Source: Chitinophaga nivalis (GTDB lineage Bacteria; Bacteroidota; Bacteroidia; Chitinophagales; Chitinophagaceae). From it: DNA of 64,000 nucleotides. Every line of letters begins with the position of its first letter. The first letter of the stretch is position 1. The translations under genes were made by a program, and so were the position numbers. The DNA is taken from NCBI RefSeq assembly GCF_025989125.1, contig NZ_JAPDNR010000001.1:2152301-2216300 (forward strand), read 5' to 3'. Below the pieces are notes generated by a model. The model saw nothing but the letters and a program-made list of their open reading frames with translations. It searched no databases and was not told the DNA's origin. Shown here piece after piece: positions 42,844 to 51,574 of the stretch.

Positions 42844-42915
42844 ATGAAAAAAGGAATCATAGCCGTGCTGAAATTTTTACAATCTTTGTTTGTAAAAAAA
42901 AGTTGCTGTAAGTAA
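42844..42915 (+). CDS. Possible 23-residue Cys-Cys peptide
   Basis: An ATG frame right after the operon terminator encodes a small peptide with a hydrophobic middle (GIIAVLKFLQSLF) and a basic end with KKSCCK. GGAG lies two bases before the ATG. The hydrophobic-basic pattern resembles small membrane-associated peptides. No promoter was identified between the terminator and the ORF, so expression is uncertain. The adjacent Cys pair next to a copper-type operon is suggestive but unproven. Confidence 0.3.
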   Translation: MKKGIIAVLKFLQSLFVKKSCCK

Positions 42916-42932
42916 AGCGTATTATATATTTC
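42903..42932 (+). promoter_or_regulatory. Likely promoter of the L,D-transpeptidase gene
   Basis: TTG (42903-42905) and TATATTTC (42925-42932, last base differs from consensus) are 19 bp apart. The leader of about 125 bases contains a hairpin AGGGGAAC (42948-42955) with GTTCCCCT (42982-42989). Confidence 0.5.
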
Positions 42933-43063
42933 CGTTAGCGGATAAGCAGGGGAACTCAGATGCTGTATGTATGGCGACTGTGTTCCCCTGTCACTTTCCG
43001 GCGGGAAAATTTTCCAGCACAGTATTTGCAAAGGGCTGGATTCACTTTAGTGATTAACTACCA

Positions 43064-44734
43064 ATGAAAAGAGTTTTTAGTATTAGTTTGTTATGTGGAA
43101 CAGGAGTTTGCTTGTTGTTAGCCTGTGGAAATAAAAAGAAGCATAACGCCCCCAAACAAAAACAGATTGTCGCCAACGTCAGACAGCTGGATGAAGTGGT
43201 TACCGAAAATATCACCGAACGGCTCTCTATCCTGGAAGATAATGAAGGCTGGATGGAAGACAGCACGAAAGCCTTCAGCACAAAGGCTATCCAGGATTTT
43301 TATCAACAAAACAAAGCTGCTGCACAGTGGTCAAAAAACGGCGCCTTTAATCCGGCCGTAGATTCTATGCTGTACCTGGTGCAGCATGCTGATGAGCTGG
43401 GATTATTACCGGCACATTATCATGAACCTGCCTTAACGGCTGCCTTACAGCAACTGGATACAGATGCCACGGCGAAAAAAGATGCAGCCCTGTGGGCAAA
43501 GGCAGATGTAATGTTGACAGACGCCTTCATGAAAATGGCATCAGACCTGCATTTTGGCACAGGCCCACGGGATAGTATTACCTTCAGACAGGATTCCGTT
43601 TTTACCGAAGACGTACTGCAAAGCAAGTTGCAACAAGCCTTACAAGATAAGAATGTGGCGGGTGTATTGCATGAACTGGAGCCGGTACATGCCGGTTATC
43701 AGGCCCTGAAAGAAGGTATCTTAACCTTTAAAGCCAAATATGCCGAATCCCATTGGGATACGTTGCCGCTAAACTACACGGATACACTGGCTTTCCGGGA
43801 ACTGCTCGTAAACAGATTGGTGCAGACAGGTCACCTGGATACCTCCGGTGGCCCTATCACGGACACGACTACACTGAAAACAGGTATCAAAGCCTTCCAG
43901 CGGGAATTTAACATTTATCCGGATGGAGTAGCGGGCCGCAGAACCGTGATCGCTATGAACCGGTCTATGGGGGACTGGCTGAAACAGGTGGCGGTAAATA
44001 TGGACCGGTGGCGGAAGCTGCCCGATACCTTGCCACAGCAGTATATCATGGTAAACGTACCCGGGTATACCCTGCGGGTGGTCGACAGTGGGGAAGTACG
44101 GCTGGAGTCGCGTGTGATTGTAGGTACGCCGCGCAACCGTACGCCGGTGCTCAACTCCTACATGACCAACTTCATGATGTTCCCTTACTGGCGGGTGCCT
44201 TACAGCATTGTATTCAAAGAAATGCTGCCGGCTATTCAGCGGAATGTAGGTTACCTGGCATCCAAAAATCTGGAAGTAATTGACCGTAATGGCAACACCG
44301 TAGATCCGCTGACGATAGACTGGCAGAAGCTGAGTAAAAACCATTTCCCGTATGTATTGCGGCAAATGGATGGTATTGATAACTCACTGGGCATTATGAA
44401 ATTTAATTTCCGGAATAAATACAGTGTGTACCTGCATGATACCAATAACCGCGGATTGTTTAAAAACTCCATGCGGGCGATGAGTCATGGTTGTGTGCGG
44501 GTGCAGCAATGGGACAGCCTGGCGCAATACCTGGTACGGACAGATACGGTAAGACATCTGAGTGATAGCCTGCCGGTATGGGTGGAGCGGGAAGAAAAAA
44601 GACAGGTGGACCTGCCACGCCGGATACCGTTGTACCTGCGGTATTTTACAGCAGAAGGTCAGCAGGGCAAGCTGGTGTTTTATGATGATATTTACGGAGA
44701 AGATAAAGTACTGGCCAGAAAGATGGGACGGTAA
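43064..44734 (+). CDS. L,D-transpeptidase lipoprotein (YcbB-like)
   Basis: The 556-residue protein forms 3-3 cross-links in peptidoglycan or attaches proteins to it. A lipoprotein signal ends in LLLAC. The N-terminal part contains a scaffold domain. A peptidoglycan-binding segment (LKTGIKAFQREFNIYPDGVAG) lies near residues 270-295. The YkuD catalytic domain follows (about 320-505) with the nucleophile Cys477 in MSHGCVRVQ and the upstream His in YSVYLHDTNN. Size and order match the YcbB (LdtD) type. Confidence 0.92.
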   Translation: MKRVFSISLLCGTGVCLLLACGNKKKHNAPKQKQIVANVRQLDEVVTENITERLSILEDNEGWMEDSTKAFSTKAIQDFYQQNKAAAQWSKNGAFNPAVDSMLYLVQHADELGLLPAHYHEPALTAALQQLDTDATAKKDAALWAKADVMLTDAFMKMASDLHFGTGPRDSITFRQDSVFTEDVLQSKLQQALQDKNVAGVLHELEPVHAGYQALKEGILTFKAKYAESHWDTLPLNYTDTLAFRELLVNRLVQTGHLDTSGGPITDTTTLKTGIKAFQREFNIYPDGVAGRRTVIAMNRSMGDWLKQVAVNMDRWRKLPDTLPQQYIMVNVPGYTLRVVDSGEVRLESRVIVGTPRNRTPVLNSYMTNFMMFPYWRVPYSIVFKEMLPAIQRNVGYLASKNLEVIDRNGNTVDPLTIDWQKLSKNHFPYVLRQMDGIDNSLGIMKFNFRNKYSVYLHDTNNRGLFKNSMRAMSHGCVRVQQWDSLAQYLVRTDTVRHLSDSLPVWVEREEKRQVDLPRRIPLYLRYFTAEGQQGKLVFYDDIYGEDKVLARKMGR

Positions 44735-44754
44735 TCCTGTTTCGTAATAAAGAG

Positions 44755-44798
44755 AAAGCCGGAAGAGTAGGGTGTTATACCATTCCTCTTCCGGCTTT
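44755..44798. terminator. Bidirectional terminator between LDT and icd
   Basis: AAAGCCGGAAGAG (44755-44767) pairs perfectly with CTCTTCCGGCTTT (44786-44798). It sits between convergent genes. Confidence 0.88.
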
Positions 44799-44818
44799 TA
44801 TATTTTATGCAGTGTGAC

Positions 44819-46051
44819 TTAGTGCTGCAATTTTGCTTTTAAAGCGTTGTCCAGTTCCTGCAGGAACTCTTCAGTGTACAGGTAGTGTTTACCGTGTTCC
44901 ACTTTATTACCGTGGATACAAACAGCCAGGTCTTTTGTCATTTTGCCGCTTTCAACGGTTTCGATACAAACCTGTTCCAGTGCCTGACAGAAGTTGATCA
45001 GTTCCTGGTTGTTATCCAGTTTACCACGGAATTCCAGACCGCGGGTCCATGCGAAGATGGAAGCGATAGGGTTGGTGGAAGTTGGTTTACCAGCCTGGTG
45101 GTCGCGGTAGTGGCGGGTAACGGTACCGTGTGCCGCTTCTGCTTCCATGGTTTTACCATCCGGAGTGATCAGGGTGGAAGTCATGAGACCGAGGGAACCA
45201 AAGCCTTGTGCTACGGTGTCGGACTGTACGTCGCCATCGTAGTTTTTGCAGGCCCATACGAAGTTACCATTCCATTTCAGGGCGCTCGCCACCATGTCAT
45301 CGATGAGGCGGTGCTCGTAGGTTAAGCCGTTTTTATCAAATTCAGCTTTGAACTCCTGTTGATATACTTCTTCGAAGATATCCTTGAAGCGGCCATCGTA
45401 TTTTTTCAGGATGGTATTTTTGGTGCTCAGGTAGAGCGGCCATTTTTTCATCAGTGCCTGGTTGAAACATGCACGGGCAAATCCTTTGATAGATTCGTCG
45501 GTGTTGTACATCGCCAGGGCAACGCCATCTCCTTTGAAGTTGTACACTTCATGTTCGATCACTTCGCCGTTTTCGCCTTCAAATTTGATGGTCAGTTTAC
45601 CTTTTCCTTTGGTAATAAAGTCAGTAGCACGGTATTGGTCACCAAAAGCATGACGGCCGATGCAGATCGGAGCTGTCCAGTTAGGCACCAGGCGTGGTAC
45701 GTTTTTCATCACAATGGGCTCACGGAAAACAGTACCATCCAGGATGTTACGGATAGTGCCGTTTGGTGATTTCCACATTTGTTTCAGCTTGAATTCTTCT
45801 ACGCGGGCTTCATCAGGAGTGATGGTAGCGCATTTGATACCTACGCCTACTTCCCTGATGGCGTTGGCAGCGTCAATAGTAACCTGGTCGTTGGTCGCAT
45901 CGCGATGCTCCATGCCCAGGTCATAATATTTAATTTCAACATCCAGGTATGGAAGTATCAGTTTATCCTTAATAAATTTCCAGATGATCCGGGTCATCTC
46001 ATCTCCATCCAGTTCTACCACCGGATTAGCGACTTTAATTTTTCCTGCCAT
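44819..46051 (-). CDS. icd: NADP-dependent isocitrate dehydrogenase (eukaryote-like type)
   Basis: The enzyme oxidatively decarboxylates isocitrate to 2-oxoglutarate with NADP. The 410 residues and sequence (VVELDGDEMTRIIW, DLGMEHRDATNDQVT, GTIRNILDGTVFREPI, GSLGLMTSTLITPDGKTMEAEAAHGTVTRHYRDHQAG in parts) belong to the subfamily II IDH found in eukaryotes and some bacteria. The GTVTRHY region contacts NADP. A second, distantly related IDH is encoded just upstream on the same strand, so the cell has two isozymes. Confidence 0.95.
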   Translation of the reverse strand: MAGKIKVANPVVELDGDEMTRIIWKFIKDKLILPYLDVEIKYYDLGMEHRDATNDQVTIDAANAIREVGVGIKCATITPDEARVEEFKLKQMWKSPNGTIRNILDGTVFREPIVMKNVPRLVPNWTAPICIGRHAFGDQYRATDFITKGKGKLTIKFEGENGEVIEHEVYNFKGDGVALAMYNTDESIKGFARACFNQALMKKWPLYLSTKNTILKKYDGRFKDIFEEVYQQEFKAEFDKNGLTYEHRLIDDMVASALKWNGNFVWACKNYDGDVQSDTVAQGFGSLGLMTSTLITPDGKTMEAEAAHGTVTRHYRDHQAGKPTSTNPIASIFAWTRGLEFRGKLDNNQELINFCQALEQVCIETVESGKMTKDLAVCIHGNKVEHGKHYLYTEEFLQELDNALKAKLQH

Positions 46052-46192
46052 TTCGGGTTTTTTTAATAATTAGATTAAAAGCAATTATACGAACAACTAT
46101 TCAAGCAAGTCCCACTACGGGATAATCCCGAAAAATACGAATAGCTGGGAAAAAAACAAAATTAAGGGCAGATAACGGTTGGGCACAAAGCT

Positions 46193-46248
46193 GTTGAAGC
46201 GCAGAAACAGGCAATATTTAACAATTGCTTATTTCTCCGCTTCAACAA
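46193..46248 (-). terminator. Three-part hairpin between the two isocitrate dehydrogenase genes
   Basis: TGTTGAAGCG with CGCTTCAACA, AGAAA with TTTCT, and GCAAT with ATTGC are stacked in order. It lies just after the 3' end of the upstream (minus-strand) dehydrogenase gene. The T tract is weak on the minus strand. Confidence 0.7.
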
Positions 46249-46272
46249 TTTTATAGGTACGCTTTACGCGTA

Positions 46273-47541
46273 TTAGTGCATTTGCTTGATCACTTCATCC
46301 GCGAACTCGCTGGTTTTCACCAGGGTGGCGTCGTCCATCAGGTTGTAGAAGTCGATGGTTACGCGTTTGCGCATGATGGCAGTGCTGAGGCCATGTACGA
46401 TAATGTCTGCTGCTTCTTTCCAGCCCATGTATTCCAGCATCATTACACCACTCAGGATGACAGAAGATGGGTTCATGGTGTTGGTGTTGGCAAAGCGTGG
46501 CGCTGTACCGTGGGTAGCTTCAAATACGGCGTAGCCGGTATTGTAGTTGATGTTGGCGCCGGGAGCGATACCAATACCACCTACTGCAGCAGCCAGTGCA
46601 TCAGAAATATAGTCACCGTTCAGGTTCAGGGTAGCTACTACGGAGTAGTCCTGAGGAGCGAGGAGGATCTGTTGCAGGAAGTTGTCTGCAATCACATCTT
46701 TAATCAGCAATTTACCTTCTGCCAGTGCTACTTTCAGCTCTTTGTTAGCTGTTTCTTCGCCTTGTTCTTTTTTGGTTTTTTCCCAGCGTTCCCAGGTGTA
46801 TACCTGACTGCCGAATTCTTTTTCTGCCAGTGCATAGCCCCAGTTTTTGAAACCACCTTCGGTGTATTTCATAATGTTGCCTTTGTGCACCAGGGTAACA
46901 GAAGGACGTTTGTGTTCCAGTGCGTAGCTGATGGCAGCACGTACCAGTCTTTCCGTACCTTCTATGGATACCGGTTTAATACCCAGGGAAGAAGTTTCCG
47001 GGAAACGGATTTTGTTAACACCCATTTCGTTTTGCAGGAAATCGAGCAGTTTTTTCGCTTCAGGAGTACCTGTCATGTATTCTATGCCGGCATAGATATC
47101 TTCTGTGTTTTCACGGAAAATCACCATGTCAACTTTCTCCGGATGTTTCACGGGAGAAGGAACCTTGTTGAACCAGCGTACAGGCCGTACACAGGCGTAG
47201 AGGTCCAGTTCCTGGCGCATGGCCACGTTCAGGGAACGGATACCACCACCTACGGGAGTAGACAGCGGGCCTTTGATAGACACCAGATATTCTTTCAATG
47301 CTTCCAGTGTTGCTTTTGGCAGCCATTCTCCAGTCTCCTGGAAGGCTTTTTCACCCGCCAGTACTTCTTTCCATTCAATTTTCCGATCATTGCCATAGGC
47401 TTTTTCCACAGCTGCGTCAAATACACGTACACTGGCTCTCCAGATATCCGGACCAATTCCGTCGCCTTCTATAAATGGAATGATTGGGTGAGTAGGGACC
47501 TGTAACAGGCCGTTGTTCATCGATATTTTTTCTGCCGGCAT
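46273..47541 (-). CDS. icd: Isocitrate dehydrogenase (bacterial type)
   Basis: The 422-residue product belongs to the bacterial subfamily I of NADP isocitrate dehydrogenases: PIIPFIEGDGIGPDIW at the N-terminus, VFRENTEDIYAGIEY, PETSSLGIKPVS, and ATHGTAPRFANTNTMNPSSVILSG in parts near the C-terminus. It shares only fold-level similarity with the neighbouring 410-residue enzyme. A perfect minus-strand -7 box lies at 47584-47591. Cofactor is inferred as NADP from family resemblance; I did not verify the discriminating residues. Confidence 0.93.
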   Translation of the reverse strand: MPAEKISMNNGLLQVPTHPIIPFIEGDGIGPDIWRASVRVFDAAVEKAYGNDRKIEWKEVLAGEKAFQETGEWLPKATLEALKEYLVSIKGPLSTPVGGGIRSLNVAMRQELDLYACVRPVRWFNKVPSPVKHPEKVDMVIFRENTEDIYAGIEYMTGTPEAKKLLDFLQNEMGVNKIRFPETSSLGIKPVSIEGTERLVRAAISYALEHKRPSVTLVHKGNIMKYTEGGFKNWGYALAEKEFGSQVYTWERWEKTKKEQGEETANKELKVALAEGKLLIKDVIADNFLQQILLAPQDYSVVATLNLNGDYISDALAAAVGGIGIAPGANINYNTGYAVFEATHGTAPRFANTNTMNPSSVILSGVMMLEYMGWKEAADIIVHGLSTAIMRKRVTIDFYNLMDDATLVKTSEFADEVIKQMH

Positions 47542-47583
47542 AAAACGGTTTCTTTATGCGTTACGTAATGTTGTAATCGGGTG

Positions 47584-47591
47584 CAAAGGTA
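47584..47591 (-). promoter_or_regulatory. -7 box for the bacterial-type icd
   Basis: The minus strand reads TACCTTTG, a perfect match, 42 bases before the start codon. No -33 TTG is evident. Confidence 0.5.
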
Positions 47592-47718
47592 ACGCATTTC
47601 AGTTTAAAGGTGGGGTATGTTATAGCCTTTTATTCTGTTAAATCTTCACAGTATATAACTTTTTGCTTATGTTAGGATTAATGTTATTTTACTGCACATT
47701 TTTTTCAACCACTCAAAC

Positions 47719-48336
47719 ATGAATACCAGCATACCACCTGTTTCTTATCTCGCCCTGGGCGATAGTTATACCATTGGTGAAAGCGTACCCGCTACGGAAT
47801 GTTTTCCGGTGCAGGTTGTCAATATCCTGCGCAGCAAAGGTTTTAAGGTAGATGATCCCCGGATAGTAGCTACTACCGGATGGACGACCGATGAACTGGA
47901 ACAGGGCATCCGGGAAGCACAGCTGACGGGCACCTATCGCCTGGTCACCTTATTGATTGGCGTCAATAATCAATACCGGGGATATAGCGTGGAAGCCTAT
48001 AAAGCAGCATTTGAAGCCTTGCTGGAAAAAGCCATTGCTTTTGCAGATCATATACCCGCACACGTTACGGTACTGTCTATTCCCGACTGGGGGGTAACCC
48101 CTTTTGCTGCCGATCGTGACCGCCTGAAAATTGCGGCAGAAATAGATGCCTACAACGCAGCCAATAAAGCCATTGCACACCATCGGGGTGTGGCTTACCT
48201 GGATATCACTCCTTTTACCCGGGAAGCGGCGGCAGATACCAGCCTGGTGGCTGCAGACGGGCTGCATCCTTCCGGGAAGGACTATACCCGGTGGGCGACC
48301 GCACTGGCGCCTTTGTTAGCGGGTGCATTGCAGTGA
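47719..48336 (+). CDS. SGNH/GDSL hydrolase
   Basis: The 205-residue protein is a cytosolic SGNH-fold esterase or lipase-like hydrolase. Block I (YLALGDSYTIGESV) has the nucleophile Ser, block III is IGVNNQYRG with the Gly/Asn oxyanion residues, and block V is DGLHPSGKDY with the Asp and His of the triad. No signal peptide is present. The substrate is unknown. The next gene follows 43 bases downstream in the same direction, so the two may share a transcript. Confidence 0.9.
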   Translation: MNTSIPPVSYLALGDSYTIGESVPATECFPVQVVNILRSKGFKVDDPRIVATTGWTTDELEQGIREAQLTGTYRLVTLLIGVNNQYRGYSVEAYKAAFEALLEKAIAFADHIPAHVTVLSIPDWGVTPFAADRDRLKIAAEIDAYNAANKAIAHHRGVAYLDITPFTREAAADTSLVAADGLHPSGKDYTRWATALAPLLAGALQ

Positions 48337-48379
48337 GGGAAAAAATTTGTTACTTTAATGCCTAAGAAAACCCACACCA

Positions 48380-49048
48380 ATGGAAAGCCATATCGTAAAA
48401 ATTGTAGCTGTTACCCCGGTTACCCATAATGTAAAGAGATTTACAGTGGAAAAGCCGGAAGGATATCGTTTTGTACCCGGCCAGGCTACGGAAGTAGCCA
48501 TCAATAAACCAGGATGGGAGGAAGAGCGCCGCCCGTTTACTTTCACCGGTCTGAATGACTGGGCTCACCTGGAATTTACCATCAAAATCTATGATGATCA
48601 TCACAGTGTTACCGAACAACTGGGGTTACTCCAGGCTGGTGATGAGCTGATCCTGCATGATGTATGGGGCGCCATCCATTATAAAGGAGAAGGGGTATTT
48701 ATCGCCGGCGGCGCCGGAGTGACACCTTTTATCGCCATTTTCCGGGCATTGGAGCAGGAAGGCCGGCTGGGCAACAACCGCCTGATCTGTTCCAACAAAA
48801 CTGCGGCGGACATTATACTGAAAGCAGAGTTTGAACAGCTCCTGGGCCCCGGTTTTATCAACACCCTCACCCAGGAACAGGTGCCGGGGTACGATCATCA
48901 GGTGATTGATGAAGCTTATCTGAAAGCACATATAACTGATTTTCAACAATATTTTTATATCTGTGGACCTGATCCAATGGTACAACAGCTGAAAGATACC
49001 CTGACCAGGCTGGCCGGTAATGAGGCCCTGGTAACGGTTGAAATTTAG
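48380..49048 (+). CDS. FAD-binding ferredoxin-NADP reductase-like flavoprotein
   Basis: The 222-residue product contains the two FNR-family domains and nothing more. The FAD domain has RPFTFTGLND (RxFT type), and the nucleotide domain has FIAGGAGVTPFIAIFRAL followed by YICGPDPMVQQLKDTL. It lacks the C-terminal 2Fe-2S domain of phthalate-dioxygenase-type reductases. It probably passes electrons between NAD(P)H and an unknown acceptor. Confidence 0.88.
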   Translation: MESHIVKIVAVTPVTHNVKRFTVEKPEGYRFVPGQATEVAINKPGWEEERRPFTFTGLNDWAHLEFTIKIYDDHHSVTEQLGLLQAGDELILHDVWGAIHYKGEGVFIAGGAGVTPFIAIFRALEQEGRLGNNRLICSNKTAADIILKAEFEQLLGPGFINTLTQEQVPGYDHQVIDEAYLKAHITDFQQYFYICGPDPMVQQLKDTLTRLAGNEALVTVEI

Positions 49049-49061
49049 TATGTAGGTATCC

Positions 49062-49105
49062 GGGCAGGAGGTCAAAGGCTATGCCTGCAATGATTATTCC
49101 TGCCC
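49062..49105 (+). terminator. Hairpin terminator after the flavoprotein gene
   Basis: GGGCAGGA (49062-49069) pairs with TCCTGCCC (49098-49105), with AGGC/GCCT inside. A T7 run appears about nine bases later. It begins 13 bases after the stop. Confidence 0.7.
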
Positions 49106-49192
49106 TTCACCTGTTTTTTTCCATCCTTCGGATTTTTTACCGTCGTTTTCCTGCTTTTTACCGGTCGTCACACTTTATTAGCCTAATGCTCC

Positions 49193-49223
49193 TTGAGCAG
49201 CAATGGTAACCACCCTACTTTTG
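49193..49223 (+). promoter_or_regulatory. Promoter of the LiaF-like/LytS/LytTR cluster
   Basis: TTG (49193-49195) and a perfect TACTTTTG (49216-49223) are 20 bp apart. The predicted start lies about 14 bases before the ATG at 49244. Confidence 0.75.
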
Positions 49224-49243
49224 TATCATTAACAATCTAATAA

Positions 49244-50080
49244 ATGAGAAACGAAGAAATTAACAAAGCAAAGGGAAGAAGCCGCGGAGTCGGAGGGCTG
49301 ATTCTGATTATCATAGGTGCTTGCTTGTTATTGAAACGCCTTGACCTGGATATCCCTTACTGGGTTTTTTCGTGGCAGATGATTGTGATCGGTATAGGTT
49401 TACTGGTAGGTATTCAGCATGGTTTCAGAGGAGGCGCCTGGCTCATCATGGTGCTGATAGGCGGCATATTCCTGGCTGGCGATATATTGCACTGGCCCTA
49501 TAATACAGCCCGGTTTATCTGGCCGGTGGTGCTGATTGTGGTAGGAGTGGTTGTACTCATTAAAAGAAACAATGTTTTTGACGATACAAAAGGAAATGGC
49601 ATTTTTGGCGGCCATGGCGACTATGGAGATGATTACCACGATGACAGTCACCGGGACGATGCTAAAAAAAAGGCCGATGAATACCAGTACCAATACAGAA
49701 GCCGCTGGTACGACGGGAAATCCATGAGCAACGAAGATTCCATCAATACAACTGCTATTTTCAGTGGACTCGACCGGGTAGTGGTATCAAAAGATTTTAA
49801 AGGTGGTTTTGTCACCTCCATTTTCGGTGGCAGCGATATCAATTTTATGCAGGCAGACATCAACGGTACAGCCGTATTGGATATCACAGCTATTTTCGGT
49901 GGATGTGAAATTGTAGTGCCTTCCCACTGGACGATTAAACTGGATGACTTGACCACCATTATGGGTGGCATTGAAGACAAACGTCCGATGGAGCTGCTGA
50001 AAGCTGCCGATAAAGACAAAGTACTGGTATTGAAAGGAACCTGTGTCTGCGGCGGAGTGGAAATCAAAAGCTATCGTTAA
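49244..50080 (+). CDS. LiaF-like membrane protein (cell-wall-stress response type)
   Basis: The 278-residue protein has an N-terminal membrane part with about four helices (GLILIIIGACLLLKRL, WQMIVIGIGLLVGI, LIMVLIGGIFLAG, FIWPVVLIVVGVVVLI). A His/Asp-rich hinge (about residues 125-150) leads to a beta-helical C-terminal domain with repeated AIFSG, SIFGGSDI and AIFGGCEI units, as in LiaF and related proteins. LiaF-type proteins repress or tune LiaS-like kinases in cell-wall stress. A LytS-type kinase and LytTR regulator follow, which supports a signalling role. Confidence 0.85.
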   Translation: MRNEEINKAKGRSRGVGGLILIIIGACLLLKRLDLDIPYWVFSWQMIVIGIGLLVGIQHGFRGGAWLIMVLIGGIFLAGDILHWPYNTARFIWPVVLIVVGVVVLIKRNNVFDDTKGNGIFGGHGDYGDDYHDDSHRDDAKKKADEYQYQYRSRWYDGKSMSNEDSINTTAIFSGLDRVVVSKDFKGGFVTSIFGGSDINFMQADINGTAVLDITAIFGGCEIVVPSHWTIKLDDLTTIMGGIEDKRPMELLKAADKDKVLVLKGTCVCGGVEIKSYR

Positions 50081-50139
50081 GCGGCATCATCGTCTTTATA
50101 ACTAACACATATCTCGTCCAACTTTTAAATCCTTATTAT

Positions 50140-50493
50140 ATGCATTGGTTTGTTGCGAAAGTAGTATATCAGATCATCTGTGGCAATGGTAACCATACCC
50201 CGCAGTTTGATGAACAATTAAGGCTGATCAGCGCTGTCACAAAAAAAGACGCCTGCGAAAAAGCCCGCGAAATAGGGATGCAGGAACAATACGCTTTTAA
50301 AAACCAACAACAGGAACTGGTACAATGGAAATTTATCAATGTACCGGAAGTATATACCCTGGATCAGCTGACAGATGGCATGGAATTGTATTCCCGTATC
50401 GAAGAGCCGGGAGATCCCAATTCCTACATCGCCTGGCTGCAGATGAAATCAGCCCAGCTGCAGGGGCAACAATATTTTGAGTTGAATGTATAA
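50140..50493 (+). CDS. DUF4288 family protein
   Basis: The 117-residue soluble protein matches DUF4288 across its length: WFVAKVVYQIICGNG, FDEQLRLISAVTKKDACEKAREIG and WKFINVPEVYTLDQLTDGMELYSRIEEP. The family has no known function. It lies between the LiaF-like gene and the histidine kinase, 60 and 16 bases away respectively, so it is probably co-transcribed with them. Confidence 0.88.
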   Translation: MHWFVAKVVYQIICGNGNHTPQFDEQLRLISAVTKKDACEKAREIGMQEQYAFKNQQQELVQWKFINVPEVYTLDQLTDGMELYSRIEEPGDPNSYIAWLQMKSAQLQGQQYFELNV

Positions 50494-50509
50494 ATGATAA
50501 ATCTGCGTT

Positions 50510-51574
50510 TTGGCCAAACAATTATATAAAGGAAGTGCCTGGTGGGCTTTGGTAACCTCTTTCGCTGTATGGCTGTTGTTATATGCCGGGTTACTCTACT
50601 ATTGGTTCGATTTCACACCTGGTATGGCATTTACCGATAGTTCTGTACACGTTATTCTCTTAGGTGCAGTATGTATTGTCATCACCCGTAATCTGGCCTA
50701 TTATCGCCCGGGTGCGGGTACCATGAAGTTTGGGTATGTAGGGTTAATCAGTACGCTGCTGACAGCATTATGGGTTTTCTTCGCCCGCTGGATACTGGTA
50801 ACAACCTACGAAACCGACATCGCCTATATACGCTGGCTGAATAATGCCATCCCTATCCATTACATTGTAGGGATCATGATTGTAACAGGTATTGGATTGA
50901 GAAGCCAGATCTGGTACGATGAAGCAGAAAAGCAGGATGCCCGCGAGCGAAAAGATACGGTAGAAAAGATTGCGCGTGAAGCCGAGTTGTTCAAATTACG
51001 GCAGCAACTGCAACCACACTTTTTGTTCAACAGCCTGAACTCTATCAACGCGTTGATTATGCTACGGCCCAAACAGGCCCGGGAAATGGTACTGAAACTG
51101 TCGGAGTTTCTCCGCGGATCGCTGAAACGGGAAGATGTGCAATGGGTTTCCCTGCTGGATGAACTGCAATACCTGCAGCTATACCTCGATATAGAACAGG
51201 TACGCTTCGGACATCGTTTAACCACCAACGTTATACATGATCCTTCGGCGGAAAATATGCAGATGCCACCTATGTTGCTGCAGCCGGTAGTGGAAAACGC
51301 CATTAAATTTGGTTTATACGATACCACGGAAGAAATTGCCATCACTATAAGAGCATGGGCAGCAGATGAAATGCTGTATATCGAAGTAAAGAATCCTTTC
51401 GATTACCAGATGGAGCAACCTAACAGAGGCACCGGGTTCGGATTGAAATCTATCCGCCGCCGTCTTTACCTGTTGTTTGCGCGGCAGGATCTGCTGGAAA
51501 CAGCTACCCATGAAAATATTTATACCACATTAATTAAAGTACCGCAAACCCATGATAAAAGCAGTAATAATTGA
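50510..51574 (+). CDS. LytS-type membrane histidine kinase without extracellular sensor domain
   Basis: The frame is closed by a TAA at 50498-50500 with no ATG before the first helix, so translation most likely begins at the TTG at 50510. The 354-residue protein has four membrane helices in the first 130 residues with very short loops, then a His_kinase domain (RQQLQPHFLFNSLNSINALI, with the phosphoacceptor His near residue 170) and an ATPase domain (PPMLLQPVVENAIKFGL and GTGFGLKSIRRRL). It lacks a separate sensor domain, so the signal may come through the nearby LiaF-like protein. It overlaps the regulator gene by 23 bases. Confidence 0.9.
   Translation: MAKQLYKGSAWWALVTSFAVWLLLYAGLLYYWFDFTPGMAFTDSSVHVILLGAVCIVITRNLAYYRPGAGTMKFGYVGLISTLLTALWVFFARWILVTTYETDIAYIRWLNNAIPIHYIVGIMIVTGIGLRSQIWYDEAEKQDARERKDTVEKIAREAELFKLRQQLQPHFLFNSLNSINALIMLRPKQAREMVLKLSEFLRGSLKREDVQWVSLLDELQYLQLYLDIEQVRFGHRLTTNVIHDPSAENMQMPPMLLQPVVENAIKFGLYDTTEEIAITIRAWAADEMLYIEVKNPFDYQMEQPNRGTGFGLKSIRRRLYLLFARQDLLETATHENIYTTLIKVPQTHDKSSNN

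Noticed and set aside
46225..47505. 426-codon plus-strand frame opposite the bacterial-type icd
   Set aside because: It is antisense to a clearly conserved enzyme and has Phe/His/Cys-rich shadow composition.
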